DNA of 64,000 nt from JAYZBC01 sp036339375 (GTDB lineage Bacteria; Pseudomonadota; Alphaproteobacteria; MPNO01; UBA2964), in assembly GCA_036339375.1 (NCBI GenBank), contig JAYZBC010000086.1:7989-71988 (forward strand), given 5' to 3'. The notes below the pieces were generated by a model that had not been told where the DNA came from, did not search any database, and worked only from the letters and a program-made list of their open reading frames with translations. Positions 35,687 to 45,190 of the stretch are shown piece after piece. A program made the translations under genes and the position numbers. Position 1 is the stretch's first letter; each line of letters starts with the position of its first letter.

Positions 35687-36925
35687 TTACTTTTTACAGT
35701 CTATTTTCTTGGCCTCAGCACCTGGATGGGGGTATTTAATGCTGCACGTCATACCAACTTTAATTTTCTTTCGCTTAACCTTTTTTCCGTTAACCGTGAC
35801 TTTGGTACGCTTTCCAGAAACCTTGGCCATAACTTCTTTGCCTTTATACGAAATCCAGATGCGTTTGTTTTTCTTTTTAGTCTTTGTGACCTTACCTTTG
35901 TGGGTAACGTAGGTTTTTTTGGATCCAGCTTTAAACCTTTTAATAACATCATCCGAAGCACTCAGAACTTCATTGGCGATTGATGACATGACCTTAGGAT
36001 TTGTATAACGGATGTTTCGTTTTGCGCGCTTGGCTTCTTTTAGTAAATCCGGATCTGAAAGAGCTGCCTTAAAAGCACTCCGCAGGATTTTTAGGCGGTC
36101 ATTCGGTACATCGGGGGTCGTATAGAAAGGTCGTCCAGCTGCCAACGGTGCACCTAACAAAGCAGCTAGGGCTTTACCATTTTTTGAAAGCTGAGTACTT
36201 ATGTGCGGCACACCTTTTAGGGCAGGGTGGGGTGCACCATTATAAAGAAAAACGTTTAATTTAAATTCTTCAATCGCTTTTCTTGTACTTTCGTAACTGT
36301 TGGCTGTACCGTGGGTATCACCTCGTTCGATTGATAAAAAACGGGCCTGACCACCGATGATTCCACTAATTATTTTTACAGGAAACCCGTCAGCTTTAAG
36401 AATGGAAGGATATTGGTATGAGCCCGCTCCGGGTCCCGTTGCTGCAAACCGAACTGTTTTGTTGTGAGTCTTTAATTGGGCATACGTTTTAACGGCGTGG
36501 TCTCTGTGCAACGTCATTAAGAATGTGGAAGATGCTGCACTGCCAATCGCATTTAATTTGCGAAGGTCATATTTAACGCCAATCTCTCCAACACGCTGTG
36601 CAAGAGCTAACTCGCGAGTGAGAATGGCTATTTCTGTACCATTCCTTTTGGCTCGTTGAGCCATATAGTTAGCCGCAACTATCCCACCAGCCCCAGGCAT
36701 ATTTTGAACGATTACTCCGGGTTTTCCAGGGATATATTTCGGCATATGTCGCGATATCAATCTACCATAAAAATCATACCCGCCTCCGGGAGCGGATCTA
36801 ACAACAACTTTTAAAGTTTTACCTTTGTAATATCCGTCAGCGGCAAAGGCCGTTGTATTGGACAGAATCAATGCTGGAATCGCACAGAGGGCACTAAAAC
36901 TAAAAACCCGAAATATTTTGTTCAT
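35687..36925 (-). CDS. tctC: TctC (Bug-family) binding protein with Lys-rich C-terminal extension
   Basis: A 412-residue periplasmic receptor of the second TTT importer, with a signal peptide (residues 1-28) and the Bug loop VRSAPGGGYDFYGRL. AGGGAG precedes the ATG. Residues ~342-412 form the same kind of basic tail as in the TctC at 14571-15872: HKGKVTK, KVTVNGKKVK, IKVGMTCS and a terminal KIDCKK with two conserved cysteines. Homology between the two tails is obvious by eye, although the Bug domains are diverged. The ligand is unknown. It heads an operon that continues through tctA, tctB, the bicupin and the DAO-type gene. Confidence 0.92.
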   Translation of the reverse strand: MNKIFRVFSFSALCAIPALILSNTTAFAADGYYKGKTLKVVVRSAPGGGYDFYGRLISRHMPKYIPGKPGVIVQNMPGAGGIVAANYMAQRAKRNGTEIAILTRELALAQRVGEIGVKYDLRKLNAIGSAASSTFLMTLHRDHAVKTYAQLKTHNKTVRFAATGPGAGSYQYPSILKADGFPVKIISGIIGGQARFLSIERGDTHGTANSYESTRKAIEEFKLNVFLYNGAPHPALKGVPHISTQLSKNGKALAALLGAPLAAGRPFYTTPDVPNDRLKILRSAFKAALSDPDLLKEAKRAKRNIRYTNPKVMSSIANEVLSASDDVIKRFKAGSKKTYVTHKGKVTKTKKKNKRIWISYKGKEVMAKVSGKRTKVTVNGKKVKRKKIKVGMTCSIKYPHPGAEAKKIDCKK

Positions 36926-37190
36926 TGTAAAATCTCCCTAATTATTTTTGTGCCGGTACAGATTAACTGATTACAAATTAAGTTTTATCTAGAAAAGGTT
37001 TATTGCTTCAATATTAATAATTGAATACATGTTAACAGTTTCTTCTAGAGAAAATAAATTCTTTCTTTCGATATCAAAAACCATTAAAGGGCATAAGGGT
37101 ATATAAATCTATCTTAAAAAGGCCTAAAAATATTTTTATTAATAAAAAAATAACAAAACTTTCAGAAAAACTTAATTGTGAGAAAATTTG

Positions 37191-38183
37191 ATGAAAATTG
37201 ATGTTTTTAACCACGTATTTCCCACTGAATTTTTTGAAGCGGCAGAAAAATTAATGCCGGCAAATTCGGTGAAACGATGGAAGGCGATGGAAGAATTATA
37301 TGATATGAATGCCCGCATGAAAGTTATAGAAAAATTTGATGATTATCAGCAAATTATTTCTATTTCTCAGCCACCTTTAGATGTGATTGCTGGACCAAAC
37401 GATACTCCTGAACTTGCTAGAGTTGCTAATGATGGAATGGCTCGCATTTGCAGGGAATATTCTGATCGAATGCCATGGTTTATTGCAGCTTTGCCTATGA
37501 ACAATACTGAGGAAGCTATTAAAGAAGTAGACCGTGTGATTGACGAACATGGAGCAGTTGGATTTCAAATTCATTCCAGCGTTGATAAAAAAGCACTAGA
37601 TCAACCAGAATTTCGGGACATTTTTGCTAAAATTGCAGAGCGGGGAAAATGTATTTGGCTCCACCCAACAAGGCCCGTAAGCCATGCCGATTATTTGTCA
37701 GAAGATCAGTCAATGTATGAAATGTTTTGGGGGATTGGCTGGGCCTATGAAACAACCGCCGCTATGTGTCGAATGGTATGTTCTGGAATGTTTGATACTA
37801 TCGAAGATCTGAAAGTAATCTCTCATCATTGGGGAGCTTATATCCCTCATGCTGAAGGGAGAATGCCCTTGTGGGAAGTCCGAAATGCAAAGCTGTCAAA
37901 GGATGGTAGGTCTTTCGCTGATACGCTGAAAAAACCTATGCTTGAATATTTTAAAATGTTTTTTGCAGATACGGCCATGTTTGGTGCTCAAGCACAAAGT
38001 CAGGCCGGGTTAGAATTTTTTGGTGCCGATCATTCCTTTTTCGCCACCGATTGTCCTTATGATCTTTCCGGAGGCGAAGATAATATTAGGGATACCATTG
38101 GTGTGATAGAAAATCTAAGGTGTACAGATAGTGATAGAAAATCGATATATGAGGACAACACTCGAGAGTTATTGAAAATTTGA
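37191..38183 (+). CDS. Amidohydrolase-superfamily protein, ACMSD/gamma-resorcylate decarboxylase-like
   Basis: A 330-residue TIM-barrel protein of the amidohydrolase-2 (ACMSD) branch, which includes non-oxidative decarboxylases and hydrolases. The first strand reads IDVFNHVFP, so the usual first His of HxH is Phe and only the second His remains. Later features are WLHPTRP, ISHHWGAYIPH and ATDCPYD, which supplies the late metal Asp. Loss of the first His suggests an altered metal site, a feature that may define a subfamily. The ATG at 37191 is preferred to the TTG just before it. The racemase-fold gene follows 14 bases later, so the two probably act together. Confidence 0.84.
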   Translation: MKIDVFNHVFPTEFFEAAEKLMPANSVKRWKAMEELYDMNARMKVIEKFDDYQQIISISQPPLDVIAGPNDTPELARVANDGMARICREYSDRMPWFIAALPMNNTEEAIKEVDRVIDEHGAVGFQIHSSVDKKALDQPEFRDIFAKIAERGKCIWLHPTRPVSHADYLSEDQSMYEMFWGIGWAYETTAAMCRMVCSGMFDTIEDLKVISHHWGAYIPHAEGRMPLWEVRNAKLSKDGRSFADTLKKPMLEYFKMFFADTAMFGAQAQSQAGLEFFGADHSFFATDCPYDLSGGEDNIRDTIGVIENLRCTDSDRKSIYEDNTRELLKI

Positions 38184-38197
38184 TAAGAGAAAACTAA

Positions 38198-38917
38198 ATG
38201 CATTTGCCCCTGATTCCACGTGCCCGTCTTGGCTTTATCATTCCCTCATCAAACCGGATGGTAGAACCACAAATGCAGAGGTTTTGTCCGGAAGGTGTTG
38301 TGCCTCACTTTAATCGGATAGGGATGACAAATCGACACCGTGCACCCTTGGACCAACTGATGCCTCGAATCCTTTCGGCTGCAGAGTTGCTAAGCGATTC
38401 AAAGTGTGATGTGACAATTTTGCAGTGTACTGGAACGTCAATGTCTGGCGGAGTTGAGAAAGAAAGGGAAGTCATATCAGCCATAGAAAAAATTACTGGA
38501 CAACCTGCGGCTTCCGCCGCTTCTTCATTAATGGATGCTTTTAGGGCACTTAAGGCAAAAAAACTTGTCTTTGTTTCGGAAACGCCTCAGAAAGGGCATG
38601 ATAAAAAGTTGCTGTTTTTGAAAGAGGCCGGACTCGAAATAATTGGTGATAGGGCAATGGGTTTGGAAGGAAGCGACGTTTATTGCACCACACCGCCAAG
38701 TTATTGGTTTGAAAATGTTGTCGCTATGCAAAACGATTCAGCGGATGTTTATTTTGTAAGTTGTGCCAATATTCAAAGCATAGACGTAATAGAGGAATTA
38801 GAAAGGGAGCTGGGTAAGCCCGTCGTGACTAGCAACCAAGCTGCCCTCTGGTGTGCAATGCGATTAATTGGCATAACAGATAAAATTCCCGGTTTGGGGA
38901 CATTGTTAGAACGCTGA
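38198..38917 (+). CDS. Asp/Glu racemase superfamily protein with both catalytic cysteines (maleate isomerase-like)
   Basis: A 239-residue third member of the maleate isomerase/AMDase group in this window. Unlike the other two it keeps both active-site cysteines, Cys77 (ILQCTGTS) and Cys189 (VSCANIQS). This matches the two-Cys layout of maleate isomerases and racemases. AAGAGA precedes the ATG. It follows the ACMSD-like gene by 14 bases and converges on the D-aminoacylase gene. A decarboxylase-isomerase pair is plausible; the substrate is not known. Confidence 0.86.
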   Translation: MHLPLIPRARLGFIIPSSNRMVEPQMQRFCPEGVVPHFNRIGMTNRHRAPLDQLMPRILSAAELLSDSKCDVTILQCTGTSMSGGVEKEREVISAIEKITGQPAASAASSLMDAFRALKAKKLVFVSETPQKGHDKKLLFLKEAGLEIIGDRAMGLEGSDVYCTTPPSYWFENVVAMQNDSADVYFVSCANIQSIDVIEELERELGKPVVTSNQAALWCAMRLIGITDKIPGLGTLLER

Positions 38918-38922
38918 TTATA

Positions 38923-38955
38923 AAAACCTCTTTGATCAAAAAGAAATGGGGTTTT
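38923..38955. terminator. Candidate bidirectional terminator
   Basis: An 8-bp stem AAAACCTC / GGGGTTTT (one G-T pair) enclosing a smaller CTTTGATCAAA hairpin, between the convergent racemase-fold gene and D-aminoacylase gene. It is flanked by short T or A runs on either strand. Confidence 0.45.
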
Positions 38956-38982
38956 AATAATTGCCTCGCCTTTAACTACATA

Positions 38983-40704
38983 TTATAGATTGCTCTTTGC
39001 AAGCGTCCCCCGTAGTAAGCGTCCCGGAAAAATTCCTGTGTGCTCATTATCGCTCATAAAGAGCTTTCCATTTACGATAGTTGCCATAATTCCATCTGTT
39101 TTTTGTTTTATTCTTGGGGCCCCTGCGGGCAAATCATGCACCAATTCAGGCATTCCTGGCGTAATGGTCTTGGGGTTAAAGATCGTTATATCGGCGTATG
39201 CTCCTTTTTTGAGAAGTCCCCTATTTTGGAGGCCCCAGAATTTAGCTATTTCAAAGGTGATTTTCCGAATGGCCATTTCCAGCTCAATCGCTTGTTCGTT
39301 TCGGACCCAATGACCAAGTAAATGGCCGTGAATGGGGTTGATTGTGGTTGCCACATGGGCGCCGGCATCGGAAAAGGTTACAGCTGTTTTAGGGTGCCGG
39401 ATCATTTCTATCACGGCATTTTGATCCTGATTGTGGCTTGGTTGTACAAAAAATTGCTTTAGATCTTTTTCTAGGGCCATGTTTAAAAAGACTTCAATTT
39501 CCTCAATATTTCTCTCCCGGGCGATTTCTCCTATAGACCGGTAGGGTGGTAAAGCTTTTTCTAAAGGGAAAACCCAATCCCAATCGACAGGACGTTGTAA
39601 TGCATTTGGAAGAGAAGGGTCCGGGTTATGCTTGTGATCGTGAACGGCTTTGACCAAATTTGATCTCATATCAGGATCTAGCAAACCATTTTTTTGAACA
39701 CTCAACGGAAGCTTTCGGAATTCCCTCCAGACATTAATTTCATCGTAAGGTGTCATCGTTTCGAAGGAGCGGAGGGAGCCATTCCAGGAGGCGGTCCCTT
39801 GCATCATGACCCTTCCGCCTTTGGCAGAAATTTCGTCAACCATCAGGATTTGTTGCCGCCAAATATCTGGGTGAGAAGGTCGATACCAAGTGTTGCCAAA
39901 GGTTACTGGTACACCAATTTCTAGGGCTAGTGTCTTGACTTCCTCAAATTCAATCTGTCTTAATTCAGGGTCGTCAATCGTGTTCTCCCGGGCTATTTGC
40001 ATGACACCATTTCCGGAATTTTTCATGGTACTAGCCAAAAATTTTAGCTCTTTCCAATTCGCTAGTCGGCTTGCGACGGGTTTTCCTTCGGGAGTGCGAT
40101 GAGATTGTGTTCTGGATGTTGAGAACCCGATGGCACCAGCCTTTAAACCTAAATCGAGTTCTCTTTGCATTACTAAAAGGTCTTCGTTCGTAGCGCTTTC
40201 ATTCATAGCACGTTTACCCATCGCGTACGTGCGGATAGCCGAGTGTCCTATAAAGCCGGCATAATTTAAGCCTTTGGGAAGAGCATCGACTGCGTCGAAA
40301 TATTCAGAAAAATGTTCCCAACACCAATTGATTCCGGCATTCATTGCTTCAGGTGAAATGTCTTCTGCACGTTCTAGATTATGGAGAACCAAACTCTTTT
40401 CTTTTTCTGCACATGGTGCCAGGGTAAATCCACAATTTCCCATAACTACCGAAGTTACGCCGTGCCAACAAGAATTAGTCCCCAGATGATCCCAAAAAAC
40501 CTGTGCATCCATATGAGTATGTCCATCGATAAAACCTGGTGCCACAATCAGGTCTTCAGCATCTATGATCTCTTTAGAATGTATACCGCGTAAATCCCCA
40601 ATGTCAGTGATGACACCATGAGCAATGCCCAAGTCACCCTGATAACAAGGGTTCCCTGTACCATCTGCTATTTTACCCCCGCGAATAATCAGATCATACG
40701 GCAA
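38983..40704 (-). CDS. N-acyl-D-amino-acid deacylase (D-aminoacylase family)
   Basis: A 573-residue amidohydrolase that would release D-amino acids from N-acyl-D-amino acids or a related N-acylated compound. The N-terminal metal motif is GHTHMD (His62, His64). The bridging cysteine of the family is in GNCGFTLAP (Cys91). Later His-rich segments (SHNQ, SDAGAHV) supply the remaining ligands, including the catalytic Asp of FSDAGAH. Its length matches the larger members. It converges with the racemase-fold gene. Together with the DAO-type dehydrogenase and racemase-fold proteins it points to D-amino-acid or N-acyl amino acid use. Confidence 0.9.
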   Translation of the reverse strand: MPYDLIIRGGKIADGTGNPCYQGDLGIAHGVITDIGDLRGIHSKEIIDAEDLIVAPGFIDGHTHMDAQVFWDHLGTNSCWHGVTSVVMGNCGFTLAPCAEKEKSLVLHNLERAEDISPEAMNAGINWCWEHFSEYFDAVDALPKGLNYAGFIGHSAIRTYAMGKRAMNESATNEDLLVMQRELDLGLKAGAIGFSTSRTQSHRTPEGKPVASRLANWKELKFLASTMKNSGNGVMQIARENTIDDPELRQIEFEEVKTLALEIGVPVTFGNTWYRPSHPDIWRQQILMVDEISAKGGRVMMQGTASWNGSLRSFETMTPYDEINVWREFRKLPLSVQKNGLLDPDMRSNLVKAVHDHKHNPDPSLPNALQRPVDWDWVFPLEKALPPYRSIGEIARERNIEEIEVFLNMALEKDLKQFFVQPSHNQDQNAVIEMIRHPKTAVTFSDAGAHVATTINPIHGHLLGHWVRNEQAIELEMAIRKITFEIAKFWGLQNRGLLKKGAYADITIFNPKTITPGMPELVHDLPAGAPRIKQKTDGIMATIVNGKLFMSDNEHTGIFPGRLLRGTLAKSNL

Positions 40705-40940
40705 TTATAAACTCCAAGATAAATGTTTCACCAAATGTTAGAAATAACCCTTCAAATTTGTTATCCTATTTGCAAAATGAATTTCCTCGGTGAATTGGAA
40801 ATTGGGATCGGATAACGCTAAAAACCTTACTGCTAACAATTATAAGTGCAAGCGAGTTGCCTTGGAATGTCAAGTTTCATTGTTTAAATTAGAATCTTTT
40901 AATCAGTTGGGCCAAACTCTACTACTTACGGGAGGGGGCA

Positions 40941-41798
40941 TTGAAAAAAAATAAAATTGATGTTCATCCAATTTCCAACTTTGTTGGCGCTGAAATTACT
41001 GGTGTGAATTTGGGTGAACCTATAACAGACCATGCTTATAGAACCATTCGAAAAGCACTCTGCGAATGGGGCGTTATCTTTTTCCGAAAACAGAACCTCA
41101 CACCTAACCAACACCTCGAATTTGGAAAAAGGTTTGGGAAACTGCATGTGAGTAAAACCATTGCAAAGGTACCCGGTCATCCCTTGGTTGGAGAGGTCCG
41201 TAAAGAGCCGACACAAACACGGAATATTGGCGGTAATTGGCACTCGGATCATACTTTTGCGGAAATTCCCCCGTTGGGATCCATTTTGATAGCTCGGGAA
41301 TTGCCCGACTTTGGGGGAGATACCTTATTTGCGAATATGTCTTCTGCCTATGAAAAGCTTTCTAAAGGTATCAAAAAGACATTAGAGGGGTTGTCAGCTG
41401 TACATGCAAAGAAAAAAGCCCTCCAATCCAATAACCTTTCTGTAGATCGCCAGGTAAGCACCAAAGAATTAGAAAAAATGGCTGATGCTGTTGAAGAGCT
41501 ATTTGTACACCCTGTAGTGGCCAAACACCCGGAAACAGGACGAAAAATTTTATATGTGAACCCGACTTATACAGTCCGTTTTGATGGCTGGACTGAGCAG
41601 GAAAGCAAGCCTTTGCTTCAGTTCCTCTTTGAACAGGGGAGTAGCCCAGAAAATACATGCCGGTTTCATTGGGAAAACAACTCTGTAGCATTCTGGGATA
41701 ACCGAACTGTATGGCATTATGCGTTAAACGATTATCATGGTAAGCGACGCGTTTTACACCGCGTATCTGTAGAAGGTTCTAGGGTAAACGCTTCATAA
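40941..41798 (+). CDS. TauD/TfdA-family Fe(II)/2-oxoglutarate dioxygenase
   Basis: A 285-residue 2-oxoglutarate-dependent dioxygenase. It contains GAEITGVNL near the N-terminus, the iron motif GNWHSDHTF (His-x-Asp), WDNRTVWHYALND with the distal His, and RRVLHRVSV with the 2-oxoglutarate Arg. These are closer to the TfdA/TauD consensus than those of the paralogue at 3515. The start is TTG at 40941, supported by a very strong GGAGGGGG at eight bases; no ATG fits the N-terminus. It lies between two leftward genes. Substrates of the family include taurine, phenoxyacetates, and other sulfonates and acids. Confidence 0.92.
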   Translation: MKKNKIDVHPISNFVGAEITGVNLGEPITDHAYRTIRKALCEWGVIFFRKQNLTPNQHLEFGKRFGKLHVSKTIAKVPGHPLVGEVRKEPTQTRNIGGNWHSDHTFAEIPPLGSILIARELPDFGGDTLFANMSSAYEKLSKGIKKTLEGLSAVHAKKKALQSNNLSVDRQVSTKELEKMADAVEELFVHPVVAKHPETGRKILYVNPTYTVRFDGWTEQESKPLLQFLFEQGSSPENTCRFHWENNSVAFWDNRTVWHYALNDYHGKRRVLHRVSVEGSRVNAS

Positions 41799-41905
41799 AA
41801 CATGTAAACTTATCCAAAAATGCCCTTAAGATAAGGTGAGTTTGCTATCCTTTTAAAGAAAAAGCGGAGTTTTTGGAAAAAAATTGGGAGTAATCAAACT
41901 CTGAG

Positions 41906-43381
41906 TTACTTGGATTGGTTTTTTAGTTCGTTTGCCACCTCTCCCTCAACGACAGTGCCCTTAAAAAAGTTTGGGTTCATTTTTGCGTGAAGCATTGATG
42001 GGTAAACAAAAACAAAATCTCGAAAAGATTCTTCATCTAATAAATCTTTTTCAATGAGTTCGTATGCCTCTGCTAGGACTTCTGTCATATCTGGAACATC
42101 CCAGTGCCCAATGTCAGAACTGAACATAGCCTTTAGTCTGGCCCCGAAGGGATTTAACCGTTTGTCAAATCCCATCGATACAAATGGGTCATCAGCCTCA
42201 CAGCCAAAATAAAAATTCGGTTCAAAAAGAGAACGCAGGTCTTCGGATTTTTCTATTCCCAGGGCATCCAGCTCATGGGCAATCAAATTGTCATCGAGTT
42301 GATGCCAACCCCCTGGCCAACGAACGAAATTGGGGTCATTGGGATCAGGACGTTCAGTAACCAACCCTTGTCCGTATTCGGCAAACAAATCAGCTAGTTT
42401 TTCAGGATCGAGGTTATGCGGGTCATATTTTTCCATATTTTTAAAATTTCGTTTACCACAATGCCCTACAAGCCCGGCATAAAGTTCACAGGCCCAGGCA
42501 ACTCCACCTTCCAGAAAAGCAAAATTGAGGGTAGGAAACCGTTTGGTAACACCGGATAAAACCAGTGCTTTGGCAAAAGCCTCTCCAGATGCGGCAAAAC
42601 TACCAACATGGTTGTGGATATAGTGGTAGCTTACTACTCGGCTTCCCCAACCAACGCTTGGAGCATGAGACGTAACGGCGACACCGAGTTCCACACAGCG
42701 CGCCCATACGGGATCGTAGTCATAGGGACTCTCCATGCAAAGTGTATCCATCCAGGTTGCATGATGTCCGAGATCTGGGTCCTGCTCCTTTGCTGCTTCA
42801 ACAGGACGCCGTACATTTGAATTAATCATAGCTGTCTTCAAACCGAGTTCATTAATCGAAAAATTTAATTCTTCGATAGCCTCATCGGGGGTGTGGGCAG
42901 GGATAGCCGCTACCGGCGTCATGCGGTCAGATTGATCCCTGTAAATGTCAGCAAACATCATATTTAAAGCTCGGCAAGATGCTTTGCGAAGTTCCTCATT
43001 CTCCATTCGCGTGATGAGTAAGGCCAATGTTGAGTAAACAATGGAAAAATCCAGCCCAAAATCATCCATCCTTTGTCGGAATAAATTTGGAAGCATCGCG
43101 GTTGCTCGGTCCAGAGTGTTAAGTGTGGGCAGGGTCCAGGAACTTGGCCTTGCCACTCTGTTTTGACGTCGTGCATCGGGCGTCATCCTGAACCAGCCCC
43201 CAGCCTCCAGTAAATCGTGAAAAGCTTTGGTGATTCTAGGTCCCCCGACCTTTTTTAAAAAATCAAAATAAACCGGTCCATATTCTATGGCATGTCCATC
43301 CGCATCGACAACGGGGTGTTTAAGCAGACTACGAATTTTCGCAGACTTTGTAGCCCTCTCTGAAGCGTTGTCCAGATTCAT
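41906..43381 (-). CDS. Amidohydrolase-superfamily protein (ACMSD/amidohydrolase-2 type, long form)
   Basis: A 491-residue TIM-barrel metal-dependent hydrolase or decarboxylase. The metal motif near the N-terminus is VVDADGHAIE. This branch often has Asp-x-His where others have His-x-His. Further landmarks are VTSHAPSVGWGS, the helix with FLEGGVAW and the late FSSDIGHWD with its Asp. Compared with the short ACMSD-like gene at 37191 it has long insertions. The ATG at 43381 is chosen for GGAGAAAAA at good spacing; an in-frame ATG at 43438 would add 19 residues without a ribosome site. It is divergent from the ABC importer at 43604 and could process its substrate. Confidence 0.85.
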   Translation of the reverse strand: MNLDNASERATKSAKIRSLLKHPVVDADGHAIEYGPVYFDFLKKVGGPRITKAFHDLLEAGGWFRMTPDARRQNRVARPSSWTLPTLNTLDRATAMLPNLFRQRMDDFGLDFSIVYSTLALLITRMENEELRKASCRALNMMFADIYRDQSDRMTPVAAIPAHTPDEAIEELNFSINELGLKTAMINSNVRRPVEAAKEQDPDLGHHATWMDTLCMESPYDYDPVWARCVELGVAVTSHAPSVGWGSRVVSYHYIHNHVGSFAASGEAFAKALVLSGVTKRFPTLNFAFLEGGVAWACELYAGLVGHCGKRNFKNMEKYDPHNLDPEKLADLFAEYGQGLVTERPDPNDPNFVRWPGGWHQLDDNLIAHELDALGIEKSEDLRSLFEPNFYFGCEADDPFVSMGFDKRLNPFGARLKAMFSSDIGHWDVPDMTEVLAEAYELIEKDLLDEESFRDFVFVYPSMLHAKMNPNFFKGTVVEGEVANELKNQSK

Positions 43382-43603
43382 CGAATTTTTCTCCAAAAAT
43401 TTGTATAGATCGTCCTTATTTTTTATTTCATTTAACATTATTTGTTAAATAAAACGTATTATAAACAATTATATATTAGACGCTTCCTTGCTATTAAATT
43501 ATACCCCCGCTAGGGTTAAATGAGATTTTAAGGCAAATTTAATGTCTTACTACCCTACAACCAAATCCTTTGTTCAAGTATCGGAATTACAGGAGTAGCA
43601 TAG

Positions 43604-44398
43604 ATGGTTGCTTACATTGAGGCAAAGAACGTCGATCTCACCTTTACCCCACCTAACCGTGCACCTGTTACGGCATTACAGGGGTTAAATGTTGTGGTGG
43701 AAGAGGGGGAGTTTGTATCAATTGTAGGTCCTTCCGGATGCGGAAAGAGTACCTTTTTAAACGTTTTGTTAGGCCTCATACCCGCAACCGATGGCGAAAT
43801 GGCCATTCGTGGTAATAGAGTGACAGGTCCCGGGCAGGACCGGGCGATGGTTTTTCAAGAGTTTGGACTGCTCCCCTGGCGGACGGTCTTGAACAACGTA
43901 GAGCTAGGTCTTGAACTCAAGGGGGTTCCCGGAAAAAAACGTCGTCCTGATTGTGAAAAATTTATCCAAATGGTCGGGCTGACAGGTTTTGAGGGGCATT
44001 ATCCGCATGAACTTTCTGGTGGCATGAAACAAAGGGTAGGTTTGGCGCGTGCTCTTGTCACCGACCCCGATGTGCTGTTAATGGATGAACCGTTTGCAGC
44101 GCTTGATGCGCAAACCCGCGATATCATGCAAGCGGAACTTCTACGAATTTGGCATGAGGCACAAAAGACCGTTCTATTTGTTACCCACCAAATAGAGGAG
44201 GCCGTTTACCTCTCTGACCGGGTTATAGTCATGACCAAAAGACCGGGCCAGGCAAAAAAAATTGTCGATATACCTTTGGCAAGACCACGCGATTATGAAA
44301 TGCGTGTTACACAGGAATTCAACGATTTGAAGTTAGCACTGTGGAATGAGCTCAAAGATGAACTCACTGCCGGTGGTGACGACGAGGCTATTGGGTAA
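43604..44398 (+). CDS. ABC transporter ATPase, nitrate/sulfonate/taurine (SsuB/TauB) type
   Basis: A 264-residue nucleotide-binding subunit with Walker A GPSGCGKST, Q-loop FQEFGLLPW, signature ELSGGMKQR, Walker B LLMDEPFAALD and the switch His in FVTHQ. It belongs to the NMT1/SsuABC importers, which take up sulfonates, nitrate, pyrimidine precursors or aromatic acids. It is followed by two permease genes (44409 and 45191) in a tight operon. The receptor gene at 46155-47204 is convergent with it. Confidence 0.95.
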   Translation: MVAYIEAKNVDLTFTPPNRAPVTALQGLNVVVEEGEFVSIVGPSGCGKSTFLNVLLGLIPATDGEMAIRGNRVTGPGQDRAMVFQEFGLLPWRTVLNNVELGLELKGVPGKKRRPDCEKFIQMVGLTGFEGHYPHELSGGMKQRVGLARALVTDPDVLLMDEPFAALDAQTRDIMQAELLRIWHEAQKTVLFVTHQIEEAVYLSDRVIVMTKRPGQAKKIVDIPLARPRDYEMRVTQEFNDLKLALWNELKDELTAGGDDEAIG

Positions 44399-44408
44399 CG
44401 AGGCAAAA

Positions 44409-45188
44409 ATGAACTGGCAAGAATTTTGGTTCAAAAGGCAAAACCTCGTAATTGGGTCGCTTACATTAATAGCTTTTTTTCTAATTTGGGAAGCTATCTT
44501 CACTTGGTTTATGCCCCTTAACAAATTTATAATGAGTAAACCCAGTTTGATTTTTGATGGATGGGCGAAAGATCTCGTTCAAGGACGGGTGTTGAACGAC
44601 GTGTTAATCAGTGGCAAGCCTTTTTTGTTTGGTTTTGTCTCTGCAGGGGTAGTTGGTGTTTTCATTGGGACAATGATGGGTTGGCGACTACGCGTTGGGT
44701 ATTCTCTTGATCCTTTGATGACTGCCTTTTATGCAAGCCCATTGGTTGCAGTTGCACCTTTAATGATCATCGCTTTCGGTGTGGGGGTTTCAGGGAAGGC
44801 GATCCTAATTTTTCTTTTGTGTGTGTTCCCTTTTATTTTCAATACTTATGCGGGCGTGAAAGCTGTTGATCAACTCCTAGTAAATGTTGTTCGTTCCCTT
44901 GGAGGTTCACAGAGTCACATTTACCTCAAAGTGATTGTACCGAGTGTCTTACCCTATATCGTTGCCGGAACACGTTACGCTATAGGTCGTGCCCTTGTCG
45001 GTATCCTTGTTGGCGAATTTTATGCTGCAACGGCAGGAATAGGTTTCCGAATAGCGTGGTACAGCGATATGTACGTTTTAGACCGCATGTTCGGCTATAT
45101 TTTTACCATGATGGTAATTGCGGTAGCCCTTACTGAAGGCATTCGTTGGGCAGAAAGAACCGCATTTCCCTGGCGAATAGGGATGTAA
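44409..45188 (+). CDS. ABC transporter permease (SsuC/TauC type)
   Basis: A 259-residue inner-membrane subunit with about six helices and the EAA-like loop ERVVRSLGGSQ-type motif (here VVRSLGGSQSHIYLKVIVP). The ATG at 44409 has GAGG upstream; the longer frame would begin inside the ATPase gene. It shares an operon with the ATPase, and the second permease gene begins three bases after its stop. Confidence 0.92.
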   Translation: MNWQEFWFKRQNLVIGSLTLIAFFLIWEAIFTWFMPLNKFIMSKPSLIFDGWAKDLVQGRVLNDVLISGKPFLFGFVSAGVVGVFIGTMMGWRLRVGYSLDPLMTAFYASPLVAVAPLMIIAFGVGVSGKAILIFLLCVFPFIFNTYAGVKAVDQLLVNVVRSLGGSQSHIYLKVIVPSVLPYIVAGTRYAIGRALVGILVGEFYAATAGIGFRIAWYSDMYVLDRMFGYIFTMMVIAVALTEGIRWAERTAFPWRIGM

Positions 45189-45190
45189 AA

